This document shows, piece by piece, positions 11,801 to 22,659 of a stretch of DNA of 64,000 bases. Positions within the stretch are counted from its first letter, which is position 1; each line of letters starts with the position of its first letter. The notes under the pieces are model-generated. The model did no database searches. It saw only the letters and a program-made list of their open reading frames with translations, and had not been told where the DNA came from. A program made the translations under genes and the position numbers. The DNA lies in the NCBI GenBank assembly GCA_027405735.1, contig JAPEHQ010000001.1:6944001-7008000 (forward strand), in the 5' to 3' direction. This DNA comes from Mucor racemosus. Taxonomy: Eukaryota > Mucoromycota > Mucoromycetes > Mucorales > Mucoraceae.

Positions 11801-12834
11801 TGTCGTCCGTCTTTCCCTTGCTCTTCAAGGCCTTCGATGCTTGTTTTCCAAATAGGCTACCTGCTACACTCTGGCCACAGATTCCACCAGCAGCAGCGTG
11901 TTTATCATTACCCATCCAAGAGACGCTGTATCCCAACGTTGCCCACCCGGGTTTGGCATTCAAGTTCTCCAAGAACCTCCTTACACTGAAAGTCTCAGAT
12001 TTTTTCTATTTCGACCCAGTAGACCAACTCCTTCACTTTCGCTTTCCTGCTGATTGCTCGTATCCAGGCCTGCTCAGGAGAATCCAAAAAGCGGTTAATG
12101 ATTGCCGACTCTTGGCGCATAAATACTTTGCCTTTCATTTGGGACTTTTGCCCTACTCCACACTTTCCCCGGAGGACATACATCAGTCCAGATCACTCAT
12201 CAATTGCTCTCCCGTCACCATTGAGCCATTTATCACAAAGCTACTCACAATCCAAGAGACATTTCTTTCATTAGCACCAAACATCAGTATCCATAAGCAT
12301 ATTATACGTAATAAGGGCCGTATTGATCATGGTCGCTTCTACAATCCGAACATCCTCGCCTCTGGTTGGGTTCAATTTATACAAAACCCAATGCACCCTC
12401 CTGCTCGAAATCTTTGGTACCGACTACTACAACAAAAACTATCGAACAAGTCTACATTAGCCATGATCCCCGGTATTGTTGATTCTGACCGTTGTATTTT
12501 TTGTAATCAGATCGAAACAGCTGAACATCTCCTGTTCTCATGTCCACATAAGAAAGACATCTGGATTAATATCCTTCCTACTTACCTCAGCAATTTTTCG
12601 TCCTTTTCTATCCATAGCGTATTCAAACATATGTCTCGGTTAACTCTAGATTCATTCCTGTTCCGCCCCTCCGTCCCCCTAATTACAATTATCGACCTTT
12701 TAGCCACCACAATGTATCAGATTTGGAAAGCTCATTGGCGCCAACATTTTGATTCCATTCCCTTTCATCCGATGCGAGTGATTCCTTTGATCCACAAGGA
12801 CCTCCAGATTCTCAACAAACACTACCGTATTTAA
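8878..12834 (+). CDS. LINE ORF2 protein, APE endonuclease and reverse transcriptase
   Basis: 1318 residues from the first ATG after the ORF1 stop; the same frame is open further upstream but overlaps ORF1. The N-terminal exonuclease/endonuclease/phosphatase domain shows SINCRTFP, LLCQETHI, VAGDFNYSF, STIDYVF and WTDHALL (about residues 14-245), which are the metal-binding and catalytic positions. The reverse transcriptase follows (about 525-800): WRPISLIN, FQAGFMRNR, the motif A Asp in LDQTKAYD, GLRQGDSISPLL, and the catalytic YADD at about 728. Near residue 1206 a CIFCNQ...HLLFSC zinc-binding motif of the zf-RVT type occurs. No RNase H domain was recognised. It nicks the target and copies the RNA by target-primed reverse transcription. 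No frameshift or internal stop was seen. Confidence 0.95.
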   Translation: MNNNPMLLNMKMGSINCRTFPKLNNPTLTDDFVRHLRNEKFNILLCQETHIPSDQFDELTTSMHHKFLCHESLWTHYCAIINFNPSISMVKVHESVDGRLLLAKFSLVDNSIPPFYILNLYAPAEHNVRSKNTFFTNMIKMILSLTDFESIVSSMIVAGDFNYSFDNSSEHFSVTNPCTTLLQFIQTYLHDCFNVSGESFYDITFKRGTDMSTIDYVFAGSNLHSNINDTHLAFIKTAWTDHALLSFTYTVGASHIGKGTWRADPHLATNPVYVRKLNQELDNYILHKLTTSISVQEQWDYIKNMVKKVTQNFCRIRAVKQKQIMRELQSDRNSILRRYRHDTHVLQTLLPEVESQIAKIQQERAETSRLRAGKKWLEFNEKSAGYLARTIASRNSSRNFKKIIHPVTGVNCEDTESKLAAINTFYSDLYTAKRIDVNCLDDMLGHIHKQLSISEAQSILHEITYDDILEGSKRCPRKSSPGLDGLPYEILHLVIAHPRCRSIATAVYNEAIQFARFPQSWQQACIALIPKKGDLTDLANWRPISLINTDCKVFTRMLNSRIVPLASKLITEFQAGFMRNRFIGDHGLTNKLILEDAQKTGADGVEYVGVMLDQTKAYDLIHPTYLVKVLEKFGFPTAFVHCIQNLFFNNQIFVNMNGFLSPAVSQKRGLRQGDSISPLLFNFAIEPFLQSILAHQDISGYSLQHGHTTFTKGLNYIAPNRPVKLLAYADDVLLYINSVSEFHALQDCLKTYNKASNSLINYNKSVAFPLSGSALTSYKGVRLQNYIVRNQRMRWFDSNSTGYLPYLGFPIWFTIQQREAFTNEMLTHIDSVIAPHSQRNISIYARSRIANVLVLTKLWHVLRIVPFTKVFFNQVRTRVHRFIYGKMFPKMRSSIFYIPKAKGGLGLLDAEIQQYVFQFRYIKAIINTYISVPTVVPSFLVHLISDSLEITYAAPSPALPLLFAGWRFPKRPLVLSSVFPLLFKAFDACFPNRLPATLWPQIPPAAACLSLPIQETLYPNVAHPGLAFKFSKNLLTLKVSDFFYFDPVDQLLHFRFPADCSYPGLLRRIQKAVNDCRLLAHKYFAFHLGLLPYSTLSPEDIHQSRSLINCSPVTIEPFITKLLTIQETFLSLAPNISIHKHIIRNKGRIDHGRFYNPNILASGWVQFIQNPMHPPARNLWYRLLQQKLSNKSTLAMIPGIVDSDRCIFCNQIETAEHLLFSCPHKKDIWINILPTYLSNFSSFSIHSVFKHMSRLTLDSFLFRPSVPLITIIDLLATTMYQIWKAHWRQHFDSIPFHPMRVIPLIHKDLQILNKHYRI

Positions 12835-12991
12835 TTAACCCTCATTCGTTATCATTTTGAGTTGTCCCTGCCCCGCACACACCTCAATCCCTCATCGATG
12901 AGTTTTATTTTTTTTAAAACAAAACCCCGCTTTTAATAAAAAAATACAACCTTTCATCCATAAAAAAAAAAAAAAATCTAAAATGCACATC

Positions 12992-15900
12992 CAAGGTCTC
13001 GGTCTATAATCAGTGTTATATTAAAAGGTAGGGAAACCCTAGTAGTAGTTGCAATTAATAATGTGTATAATGCATCCAAAGTAATTTATCGAAAGGTAAA
13101 TCGTATGAAGTTAATCAAATAAAAAAGTACCGTCTTATTATAAGCTTATAAGGAGGGTTTATATGCTAATTGGATGAGTGTGTATTAAATGTGAGTGATA
13201 ATATAATTAGAATGAGCATTTAAATATTGTGTGAATATGTTGGAATCATGCTTCTATGGTTCAATAGTAGCATGATGATAGACGCATTGAATGCAACATT
13301 ATCTGATTTGCATGTTAAATATCATGGTTTGGTAGGCGATTCTGAATTTCGATAGATCAGTTTGCGGTGGTCAATCAAAAGTAAATCTAATTGGACAAAT
13401 AAATTTTCAATTTTTTTAAAAATCTCCGCGATTGACCACCCCTATAGTGTTAAAAAAGTGTTATTTTAGGTGATTGGATGGCGTAAATTGAAATATAGAC
13501 ATTCAATTGGATAAATTCTTCCAATAATATCTTTAGCTGTGTCGTTTATATGTGTAAGCATGATATATAGGCAACTTTTATCACTATAATCAACGACAAT
13601 AATAACTAAATCAAGTTTTTAAAGCAATAACAAAAACCAACTAAATATTCATTATAATATAATAGTTTAAATTTAAGAAAATGTTTATTATATGTCGGTT
13701 AAATAGCAGTTAGTTAAGTAAAGTGATATAAAATAAAGTAAAAATAAAGAAAATATTGTAATGTTTAGGGATTTTCTGGATATTCATATTTTTTTGATTT
13801 GGTTTTGCATTGAATTTCTGATATTATTTTGTATAGTTTTTAACATTAAAAGTTCATCCATACTTCAAGTATTGATTATACAGAAAGAACAACTGTATAT
13901 ATGTAAAAAATACATATCAGAAATATATACCAGAAAATTAAACCTCTATTTTTTGAACAAGTATTTATGTTAATAATCAATTATTGGAAGTTGATTAGCT
14001 TCGCAGACATGTCTTGAAGCTGCACAAATGAATATATATTCATTTGCATGGTGATGTCTAATATTTCAAGGTTAGGGTACAACCCGTTGCGATTAATCAC
14101 TTGCATATTGACAGTATATACGGAAAAAACAACTGTCATAGAGCGAAGAGGAAACCTATGGCATTTAAGAAGTTAAAATCTTGTATTCTTGGTTTCTAAC
14201 ACTGATAAGAACAAGCCCTCTTAAATTTGGAAATCTTCGCATGTAATCTAAGTTGATGTCCGCTTGCTTTAATAGAACTTGCTCTATAGAACCGCAATAT
14301 GTGTTGATAGTTTCTATGTGAAAGAGGGTAGTCGGCACCGGTACAATTCATGAGTCTTTTTAAATTGCTATTCTTTGCTTTGGAGAAAGCAGACATCTAA
14401 GTATGTCAAAATGACAATTCCCATATTGGTCCACTGGCTTGTTGTAAACATACTCCACATCCGGACATGGTTAATTAAGGTAGTGAACTGCTTTACAAAA
14501 AGCACAATCTCTAGTAAGAAAATCTTGGTAGTAAACATTCAGCAGACTAATAGTCGTTTTTCGAACTCTGGCAACATTAGTTGGATTACGCCTGAAGAGA
14601 ATGAAAAGAGATCTAGCTTAACACTTTTGAATCTCGATCCCTTGTAAAATTTCCAATTCTTCATGCCGACTTTGATTTGATCAATGAAGCCTTTTATGGA
14701 AGCCCTCCATTTATATTAGTGAAATACAGGAAAGCATTCCCCTATAAAGTAATATAATAAGAGTAAAAAAAAAAGGCTAAAAGTATTTATGCTGATTGTT
14801 TATTTGAAAATAATGAAAATAACCTTAATTTATCATGCTATTCAATATGTGTTACCTACCTACCTGCCCCCTTTTTTTTTATTCTTTCCAAAGTAGCATA
14901 TAATCCAAACCTACAAAATTATATCCAAATGATTTTGATTTGATTAAAGCAATTAAAAATGTGGTACTGGTGACAGAAAGATATAAAAGGTGTCTCAAAA
15001 ATGAAGCGGTAACTAAGTGCTTTTGGCTGATGCTTTGGTATACAGTACATTCATGCTTGTAAAACATCCGCTATAAACAAAAAACTGCATGAAAATATAT
15101 TTCAAGCATATACATATATTTTTTAAATCAAGGAAATCCGTCGAAAATCAGTACTATCACACATTTATTCAGAATGCATCGATTTTGGCTTACCATTTTC
15201 ATGCAGTATCAATAATGGTTAGCATTATTTGGCCTGTATTTACATGCAGTGCGCTATCCTGCAATTCAAAAGTGTCAATTATGACACTTTAATCTTATGA
15301 AGAAACTGACACAAGCAACATGATTTAAGATTGCATTTGATTGTATTGCCATTACAGCCCAAATCTGCAAAAAATAAAAACAAAGCCCTTCGATTTGTAT
15401 GAGATGCAAAATGGTCTCATTGAAACGTTTTCTGAGTGGGCATCCGAAGCAAATGACATGAAAGCTGCCTGAAAGTACCATTTACTGTGGAAATTAGATA
15501 CTCACAGTTTGTATTCTACCAGCAAGTAATTACGTTTTTTATGAAATTTGGAAAGTTTAGGTAATTTCAACCGAAAATATTGATGCTTCCTGTATTCAAT
15601 AAATACCTCCCCCCCCCCCAGATCGTTGTGCCAAGTTGTTATATCAAGCACTATTGATCTCAGGCGTACAAGTCATCAGCAACCTCCATAGATCGTTGTG
15701 TTACTATGGATTGTTATGTTTTGGTATTCAAGAGGCGATATCTCGACACATATCAGTGTTGGTGCTTTAATTTTTGAATCAGACATGTCCTTTTAACTAT
15801 ATCAAATTATGTATACACATTTCACAAAAAAAAAAGGCTAATCTTTCATCAAAAATCAAGCATTTATTTCATACCATTGGTTCAGGAAAAGTTGAAAATC

Positions 15901-16560
15901 ATGAAAAAATTGAATTTCTCCATGGAAAATCAAGCTATTTTGGATTTTGAAGATTTGATAGATAGGTGCAACAAAATACTACCAATTTCAAATTTAATTA
16001 TCGAGTTTCCATATTAATGATAACAACTTTATATGAAAAAACTGAATTGCATGTTATTGGAGCTAGCGGAATATTTTTGCAGTAAATTTTTATGAAAAAC
16101 TATATTACTGTATTGAGAATCAAAATGTGCATATAAAACACTTATTATGCAAATGATACTTTCTATGGAATTTGGCGAATAATTAACACAAGAAGATGTT
16201 TTGTATCGTTTTTGATTCGTTTTGATCAATTGGAGCCGCTTTCGAATTCAACTGCCACTTATTCTAAAAAAAATAGATGATTAGCACAGTTTTTGTTTTA
16301 AACTTGTGAAGTAATATACAGAGTACAAAATGTACTAGTATTATTAGCATTCGAAATATGTGCTGACATTTTCTTCTAATGAATGCGCAAAATTAATAAT
16401 TTTGTAATTTCCCATTGTTAAATTATTACAAGTTTTGAACATCAGTTTTTATTTATTCTTAAAATAGATGAAATGAATAGCCTAAAAAAGAAACACATTT
16501 TTACAAGAAATAATGATGTACAACATGTTTATTAAATTTTTTTTAAAAAAAATGATCTAT
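12992..16560. other. Gene-free AT-rich region with repeat remnants
   Basis: No gene can be supported in these 3.6 kb. 13190-13360 is a diverged, reverse-oriented relic of the LTR-F element (it matches 25745-25920, sharing GGAATCATGCTTC and AGTAGCATGATGATA). The sequence just after the LINE (CCAAGGTCTCGGTC) recurs at 49041-49085. The open frames at 13761, 14196, 14375, 14879, 15089, 15275 and 16029 are short, unlike any family I know, and lack coding character. There is a poly-C run at 15609-15619. Confidence 0.5.
13364..13442. repeat. Short inverted repeat, possible tiny MITE
   Basis: GCGGTGGTCAATC at the left end faces GATTGACCACCCC at the right end, 13-bp inverted ends enclosing about 53 bp of AT-rich sequence. 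It sits just where the LTR-F relic is interrupted after GATAGATCAG, which suggests a miniature insertion. No clear target duplication was seen. Confidence 0.45.
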
Positions 16561-17650
16561 TTAAATGAGGTAGAAAGGATGAGAAAAGAATTCACAAGAT
16601 TCCTCGTGTTGAGTAATAGCGCTCAACTTGTAATAGAAAGCAGAGTTATCAGCCTTGGCAGAGGCGGGAATGGTATCTTTAATGTTCATCACGTTGGTGA
16701 TAGTCTCATTACCAGACCAAGATTCTTGAATTCTGGTAGAATCGCGAGTATCCAAGTTGACATTGTAGAGCTCCAATTTGGTCAAATAGTCAGTGTGAGC
16801 AGCAGAATCACGCTTAATTTGAACAGTGAAAGATTGATCAGCAGTAACATCATCACCGAGTTCAGGAGCAGTTAATTCAACACCGAAACAACCACGGTCA
16901 ATGTTTTCACTTAAACTCTTGTATTCAGATTCTTCGACGGCATTGGAGTGAGAAGAGGACTTGGCCTTGAAGACCTTGGACATTAAAGTACAATCGGGAC
17001 CAGCCTTGTTGTGAACCCAAACACTATATTATAAGGTTATTTTTAGTTAAAACCTGTTATACCATGGTCAATATATATAGTAAGCTTTTAATTACCGGAA
17101 TTCAAATTGTCCAGGGAACTTGGCCTTTGTTGCCTTTGTTAAATCAACACTGTTGGAAAAAAAAAGGACATGAATAAACATATAAATATTGTATATAAAT
17201 TCTTTAAATCTACATACGTTAATGTAGCCTTCTTGTTTAAACTGTAACTACCCTTCCAAACAGTGCTAAGATAAGTAGCTTTTCCTTTGCTGTTAATAGA
17301 GTAAGCCTACATTTATCAAATGTTAATATTTTGAAATCATTTTATAATGAAAATCATAAACATACATCGACACCATTGATAACCTTGGCTTGAGCATTAG
17401 GCTTTCTGGCTATTTAAAATAGTATTAGTGACATGTAAATGATAAGATATCAAATAAAGAATACTTTACTGACTGTCACCTTGATCTTTTTGGGATTGGT
17501 GAATGTTTTCCCCTTTGTAGGGCCAGTGATGGCAATACCACCACAGAATTTTTTCAAAGCGGCATCAATTTCATCTTGAAGTTCATCAGCTCGAACGAAA
17601 GAAATAGCAACAATTGCTACAAAACAAGCGAAAAGTAAAGACAACTTCAT
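16561..17650 (-). CDS. Secreted protein with two similar beta-rich domains
   Basis: Five exons on the minus strand: 17470-17650, 17366-17409, 17218-17306, 17096-17149 and 16561-17023; all introns are GT-AG and the phases close, giving 276 residues. The chosen ATG (17650) begins a signal peptide (MKLSLLFACFVAIVAISFVRA); an upstream in-frame Met at 17737 would precede it with low-complexity sequence. After the signal come two blocks of similar pattern, CGGIAITGPTKGKTFTNPKK and CFGVELTAPELGDDVTADQS, each followed by a strand of alternating hydrophobic residues. This suggests a duplicated Ig-like or Kre9/Knh-like sandwich fold. I do not recognise the family. Function in the wall or extracellular space is inference from the signal alone. 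Confidence 0.75.
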
Positions 17651-17737
17651 ATTTGTGTGTGTGTATGTATTTGTGTTGATTGAAGAGAGAAAAAAAAAGA
17701 AAAACAAAAGAGAAAGAATGAAATTTATAAATGACAA

Positions 17738-17747
17738 CTTTTATATA
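17738..17747 (-). promoter_or_regulatory. TATA box of the secreted-protein gene
   Basis: TATATAAAAG on the minus strand, about 88 nt before the ATG at 17650, a usual TATA distance for a highly expressed fungal secreted-protein gene. A second TTTATAAATTT lies closer, at 17722-17732. Confidence 0.5.
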
Positions 17748-17750
17748 TCA

Positions 17751-19293
17751 GTTTGAAAAAAAGAAGGGGAGTGTTCTGGATTATATTTATTATTACAATA
17801 TTAAGTGCATTACACAAAGTAATTTATATTGAAGCACCGTTTATAATAGATTTGGTGCTCTGCTAAAAATAGGTTTAGTACACTTTCTTTCCTTTTCTCT
17901 CAAACTTCTCGACGAGCAATCACTTCAATATGGATCAATTTATTTGCAAAAATGAAAGTGGGAATCTCTATAGCTTCATGTTGAGGGGAAAATATATATA
18001 TATACATTTATATTTCACCTATTCTTACGAGCTCAATCCTATTCAGAAATTTCTGTCTGTAGTCAAGAGCAATCTCTAAAAAGACATTTGGAAGAAGGCT
18101 CTGCTTCAAAGGATCTCGGATACATAGATTTTCACCAAGTTTGGCGGAGTTGACAAGAACAAGCAATGTCCTCAATGCTAATGTTGCCATAGAGATGGAC
18201 GATGAGCTAAGAATAGTTTTGCTCAATAACGACAATTCAACCATGACGAACAATGTATCAGAAAAAGAAAATAATTCTGAAGTAACTGTACTCTTATTTT
18301 TTATAGAAAAAAAAATGTTACAAAAGGTGTTTAGTAAACGTTATGCCTGTAATTAGAAGATACTTGTGTAATATTGATAATTAAGGGATAGAGTAAATAA
18401 TCTCTCATGGTAGGGATGCAAAAATTGATTAAAAGTGTGAGAGGACTAAAAAACCAAGTATAATCAAATTTGCAAAAATAGTTGTACAATTTCAAAATAT
18501 CGAGATTTTGGAATTTAAGGGATCTTGACTTTTACTATTGGTATCGTCGCAGCCTTGGTAGTTAATAATGCCATTATTGCCTTTACTATCCTCATTCCCG
18601 CTGTTAACAGCATATGATTCTATTTATACTCGATTCCGCTTCATTTTGTCCATCATTATACAACCACATTCAGAAGGCTTGCTGTTTGTACTTACTTCAA
18701 TCAATGACAACCCATTGACCAAGGATTCCAACCCTCCTTATTTTAGTTGTTTCGATTTTTGAAGAAAACTAATGCACATCCTCTATTACATATTTATGAT
18801 TTTCGCTTAATTTCAATATTGATACTTTCGCTTCTAAACTCATTCTTTAAATAATGTCTTTGGAAACATACATCAATGACCCATAAATTCATTAAAATAG
18901 CATTTTGTAGTTAGTGCAGATACCAATCTATCAACGTAAAACTTTGTATCGATAGCCTTCCTGAATGTCCAGCAAAAATTCTGTAGATACTCCTCTCTCT
19001 GTCTCTTTGTCTCTCTCCAGATTTGATGATTGCTTGGAATGTAAGGATTTATAAATAAACAACATATCAAACCTATTTTTATCAATGCTTGAATCTATTT
19101 TAAGTGCTGCACCATTTTTATTTTGAAGCTTGAACCAATATTGGTGCACCAGAAATAGTGTATTCATAATGAAAATGGCCCAATTTACGTTTCACTTAAT
19201 ACGCCAACATATTTTTATTATTATTAATTTTAATATATATATATAAACAAGAATAATAAGAAGCCAGCTTTATTTGATAAAGAATCAGTCTAT
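17751..19293. other. Intergenic; one unexplained short frame
   Basis: The only frame with some protein-like character is the minus-strand one at 18008-18253 (81 codons, ending RKFLNRIELVRIGEI-like). It has helical, armadillo-like spacing but no start context, partner exon or family that I recognise, so it may be a gene relic. Nothing else is supported. Confidence 0.4.
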
Positions 19294-21527
19294 TCAAAGC
19301 TCAGAAATAATACATAATCCTTGACATAAAACTGCTTGCTTTCGGGCAGATGCTACTAGAAGATTAACATGGCATTTTTCTTCAGGACGGAGTGATATAC
19401 CAATGTTGCACCAATCATTATTTTGAATTTTGTATGGGGACATGCAGAGATCTTGAATGTATTGAGTGGTGCGATCATTTAAATAGGTTGGAATATCAGA
19501 GTATGTGTAATCCTCTTTGGTTACACCCATTATCTTTTGAGTATAATACCAAATGGCATTTCTCAAAGGTGATGTATCCACTATTTCTTCAGCGACAGGA
19601 TGAAATATACTAATAATAATTGCTATAAATAAAAGTCATTGTTTACTTTTCTAGCTTTCTTACCTCCAATCTGTAATGGTCTGAGCTTCTTGAAATTCAG
19701 TTACTAAATCATCTCCAACGCCAGGTAAATAATGATTGGCTAAATCACAGCCGTGATCTTCCCAACAGTAATCTCCCAACATGAAATATTCATCAGTGTC
19801 TGAATCAAATGCATCTAATTGAATTGTTTCATTTAAGGCAGGTTCTACAAAGCGTTGCAGATCTTCAAAAATAACATTTACACTCTCAGTAGTAATAGGA
19901 TCATCCAAACCAGGTGAGTCAGGGCTTAAATTAGTATTGACCGTCATTTTAGGTGCTTCTTGTTCTTCTGTAAGCTTTATCTTTTCGAAACTTTCCAATA
20001 TCTGTTCCTTGATGGCACAATTTTTTTTAGTTTTCAATTTATAAATCAACTCCTTTGTTGTTTTTTCAGTGTCAACTGAATCTGTATTTGTGGATAAACC
20101 TAATCCTACACCATGATCTGTATGAAATTCGTGTTGTTGTTGCTTTTGTTGTTGCCGTTCATTATCAAAATGAATTGTAGGTAAATCTAATTCATTTTCA
20201 ATACCACTACAAACCTGTTGTTGGGTGGGAACAATGAATCCACCAGTCATATCAATTTCAGGAGCAATACCACATCCCATTATAAAGCTAGATAAGCCTA
20301 AAAAAGTACCAATAATCAATGTTGCTTGCACTAGTTCGCCTCTACTCCATGCATCACCCAAGACACCACCGGCTAATAAATGGCTTATATCGTCTGAATT
20401 CAATCGCCATGGTTGTCGTGCTAATTTTAAAATCAATGCAGAAATATTGCGCAATTTGTTGGGTACATAATCCAAACCAATAAGCCAATTAGGGTCACCG
20501 CCATTGTATAGAAATTCAATTTTCATAACAGAAACCAAGTATTGACAATTTTGTTCCGAAGCTACCATCAAGCCAATGTAAGATTTCCAGGTACGATTTA
20601 AAGGGCCCATAGATGCTTTAAGTAATTTTGTAAAAGTAATGTGAAATACTTCATAGAAGGTAGGGAAAAAAGATAAAATTCGAAATAAATTTGCTAGTCT
20701 TCCTTCATCAGTAAATGTTTTGATCATCATTTGTCGTACATATTCATCTGAAGGTCTTCCCCCAGTGTAATCTTGGATAGCTTTTGGTATATTTGAGTTA
20801 TTATTATTTTGTTGTGTATGTATAGTTTGTTGTTCATTTTCACTGGAATTAATAGACCATGGCGAAAACGATAAATTTGAAGAACGAGGATAAATAACAT
20901 GATTGGATGATGAGGATGTGCTTGACTCGAGAGAGAAAATATCGTACAGTGGAATAAAATGAGAAGGTGATTTATATCTGGGTTTTGGTATAGCAATGCC
21001 TGTTGTTTCCTATATGTATGATTTCTGCATAAATGATCCATGACATACTTGAATAATATTTTTTTTAAAAAAAAAATACTCACTTTCAAACCAGTTAATA
21101 AACCTTGAAATGTTTGTCTTACATCGGAATAAGGACAAGTATAAGACAATCTTAGTATTGTTAACAGATAGTACAGTAACTGCTCATTATATTCTTCGTC
21201 GTTTTGATCATATGCTTGTAAGCTATGTTCAGGCGTATCACTTAAACTGGGCGATGTTGTATTTGAACATGGTGAAAGTGAACTACGGACAAAAGATTTG
21301 ACGACCTGTATGATTTTTTCTAATGCTAATACTCTTTCTTCGTAATTATCAACTTGTAAACCTTTGAATAATGCTATACGTTGTCTGCATAATTGAAGTT
21401 GAGTTGCTCTACTATCTCGAACTAGTGGTTTCGTTTAAAATATCAAATTAAATAAATAAAGTAGAAAAGGGGGCTTACTTGTCTCTGCTACTTTTTGCTC
21501 ATCAAGTTGATTCCATGGTTGACTCAT
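19294..21527 (-). CDS. Sestrin
   Basis: Four exons (21479-21527, 21084-21421, 19664-21009, 19294-19609) with closing phases encode 682 residues. Sestrins are stress-induced proteins that restrain TORC1 and, in animals, sense leucine. The N-terminal AhpD-like half carries YIGLMVASEQNCQYLV, GGDPNWLIGLDYVPNKLRN and GCGIAPEID, near-diagnostic for the family. The C-terminal half carries DYCWEDHG, DTSPLRNAIWYY and EEKCHVNLLVASAR. The cysteine (about C284) and the tyrosine two residues on match the animal peroxidase site, but the histidine seven residues after the cysteine is methionine. At 682 residues it is longer than animal sestrins (about 480), through an N-terminal extension and a Ser/Asn/Gln-rich linker. 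Confidence 0.92.
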
Positions 21528-22650
21528 ATTTTTTTACTTGAATTGCATATATATATATATGTATATATATATATATTATATATATTGAAATTTTATTTGT
21601 TTATAAAAGAGGAAAAGAGAGGCAAACGAAAAAAAGAAGAAAAGAAAAGAAGAAAAAGAAGTTTTCCCACCTTTTTTTATAAAGTAAACTTTATATCGAT
21701 ACGTGACGTTATTAAACAGTTTAGACTTCTTTAAGGTAAAGAAATGATGCCGTAAGTAAGTCGACCACGAACAAGTGATTGGATCATTATTAGGTTTCAT
21801 TTAGGAATATTCGTATTTTATAGACCAATATGTGTTTGTTATCATCCAAGAGGCTTCTTTCTGTATTATATTTCAAATAGCTATTTAAAATGCAGTAAGT
21901 TTAAATAGATCAAGGTTTTCTGGCGGGGGGATTCCGTGCGCTGCATCCATCATAATTTACTTCCAATATACACTTGTGTGACAGTAGCAAAACATCTGTA
22001 TCAAAATATGGTATATACCAAAAAGACTCGGTTTCTTGAGAAAAAAAAAAAAGTAGAAACAAATGAAACATGTCAAGAAATGATTTCATCAAATTGTAAT
22101 GGTTTTTATTTGCTCAAAGCCTATAAAAATTCTGCAATGCCGCATTCACAAGAAAGAATAAAAACTCTATTTAAGATTTGCAAACTGCGTACTGTATGTA
22201 TAAAAGCTAAAAAATTATTTCAGCACGATAACATCATATAAATATTAGTATTACTCGTTAAGAATGGTTCTTAAATTCATGCAGCATCATATCATTCTTA
22301 ATTTGCATAATTTCTTTGTTTTAGGAAGTGATTTTTTATTTAAATGTAACAATTCCAAATTTTGATGTTACTGGTCTATGATGTTTTTTTTTCTAGAAAC
22401 AAAAATATGATGAAATCACTTTGAAAGTGGTTTGGTGAATTGACCTATCTAATATATATATATATCTTGGAAGCAAAAAAAAAAAAAAAAAAAAACCGAC
22501 AAAATAGGGCCCACAAAAAAATAATTGCTCCATCTTCTTGAGTATGCCGCGTTTTCTATAATCAACTTGTTTTAGGATACACATTACATTCTAAAAACGT
22601 ATATTAATCAATCGCATGAATTGTTCATTCCAATAGATATCTCGCATCTC
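21528..22650. other. Sestrin upstream region; no gene
   Basis: It contains an AT microsatellite at about 21547-21585 just before the sestrin start, purine-rich sequence to 21660, and a TACGTGACGTTA site near 21700 that resembles a half CRE/bZIP site. The frames at 21495, 21936 and 22393 are low-complexity or shadow frames. A 21-A run lies near 22475-22495. Confidence 0.5.
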
Positions 22651-22659
22651 CTAAAGAAG

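Larger units (their letters stand above)
7350..12976 (+). mobile_element. Intact L1-type LINE retrotransposon with two ORFs and poly(A) tail
   Basis: The element is bounded by a perfect 15-bp target duplication, TCTAAAATGCACATC, at 7335-7349 and 12977-12991, and ends in a run of about 15 A. It encodes ORF1 (zinc-knuckle protein) and ORF2 (APE endonuclease plus reverse transcriptase), both open, so it looks recent and possibly active. The first base inside the duplication is the A of an ATG, leaving no 5' untranslated region. The organisation fits the L1-like LINEs described from Mucoromycota (Grem-LINE1 type); family placement is inference. A 142-bp 3' UTR follows ORF2. Confidence 0.95.

Noticed and set aside
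16513..16875. 120-codon plus-strand frame
   Set aside because: Antisense shadow of the last exon of the secreted-protein gene, whose splicing and signal peptide are coherent.
18008..18253. 81-codon minus-strand frame with helical pattern
   Set aside because: No start context, partner exons or recognisable family, so not called a gene.
21110..21301. 63-codon plus-strand frame
   Set aside because: Opposite strand of sestrin exon 2.
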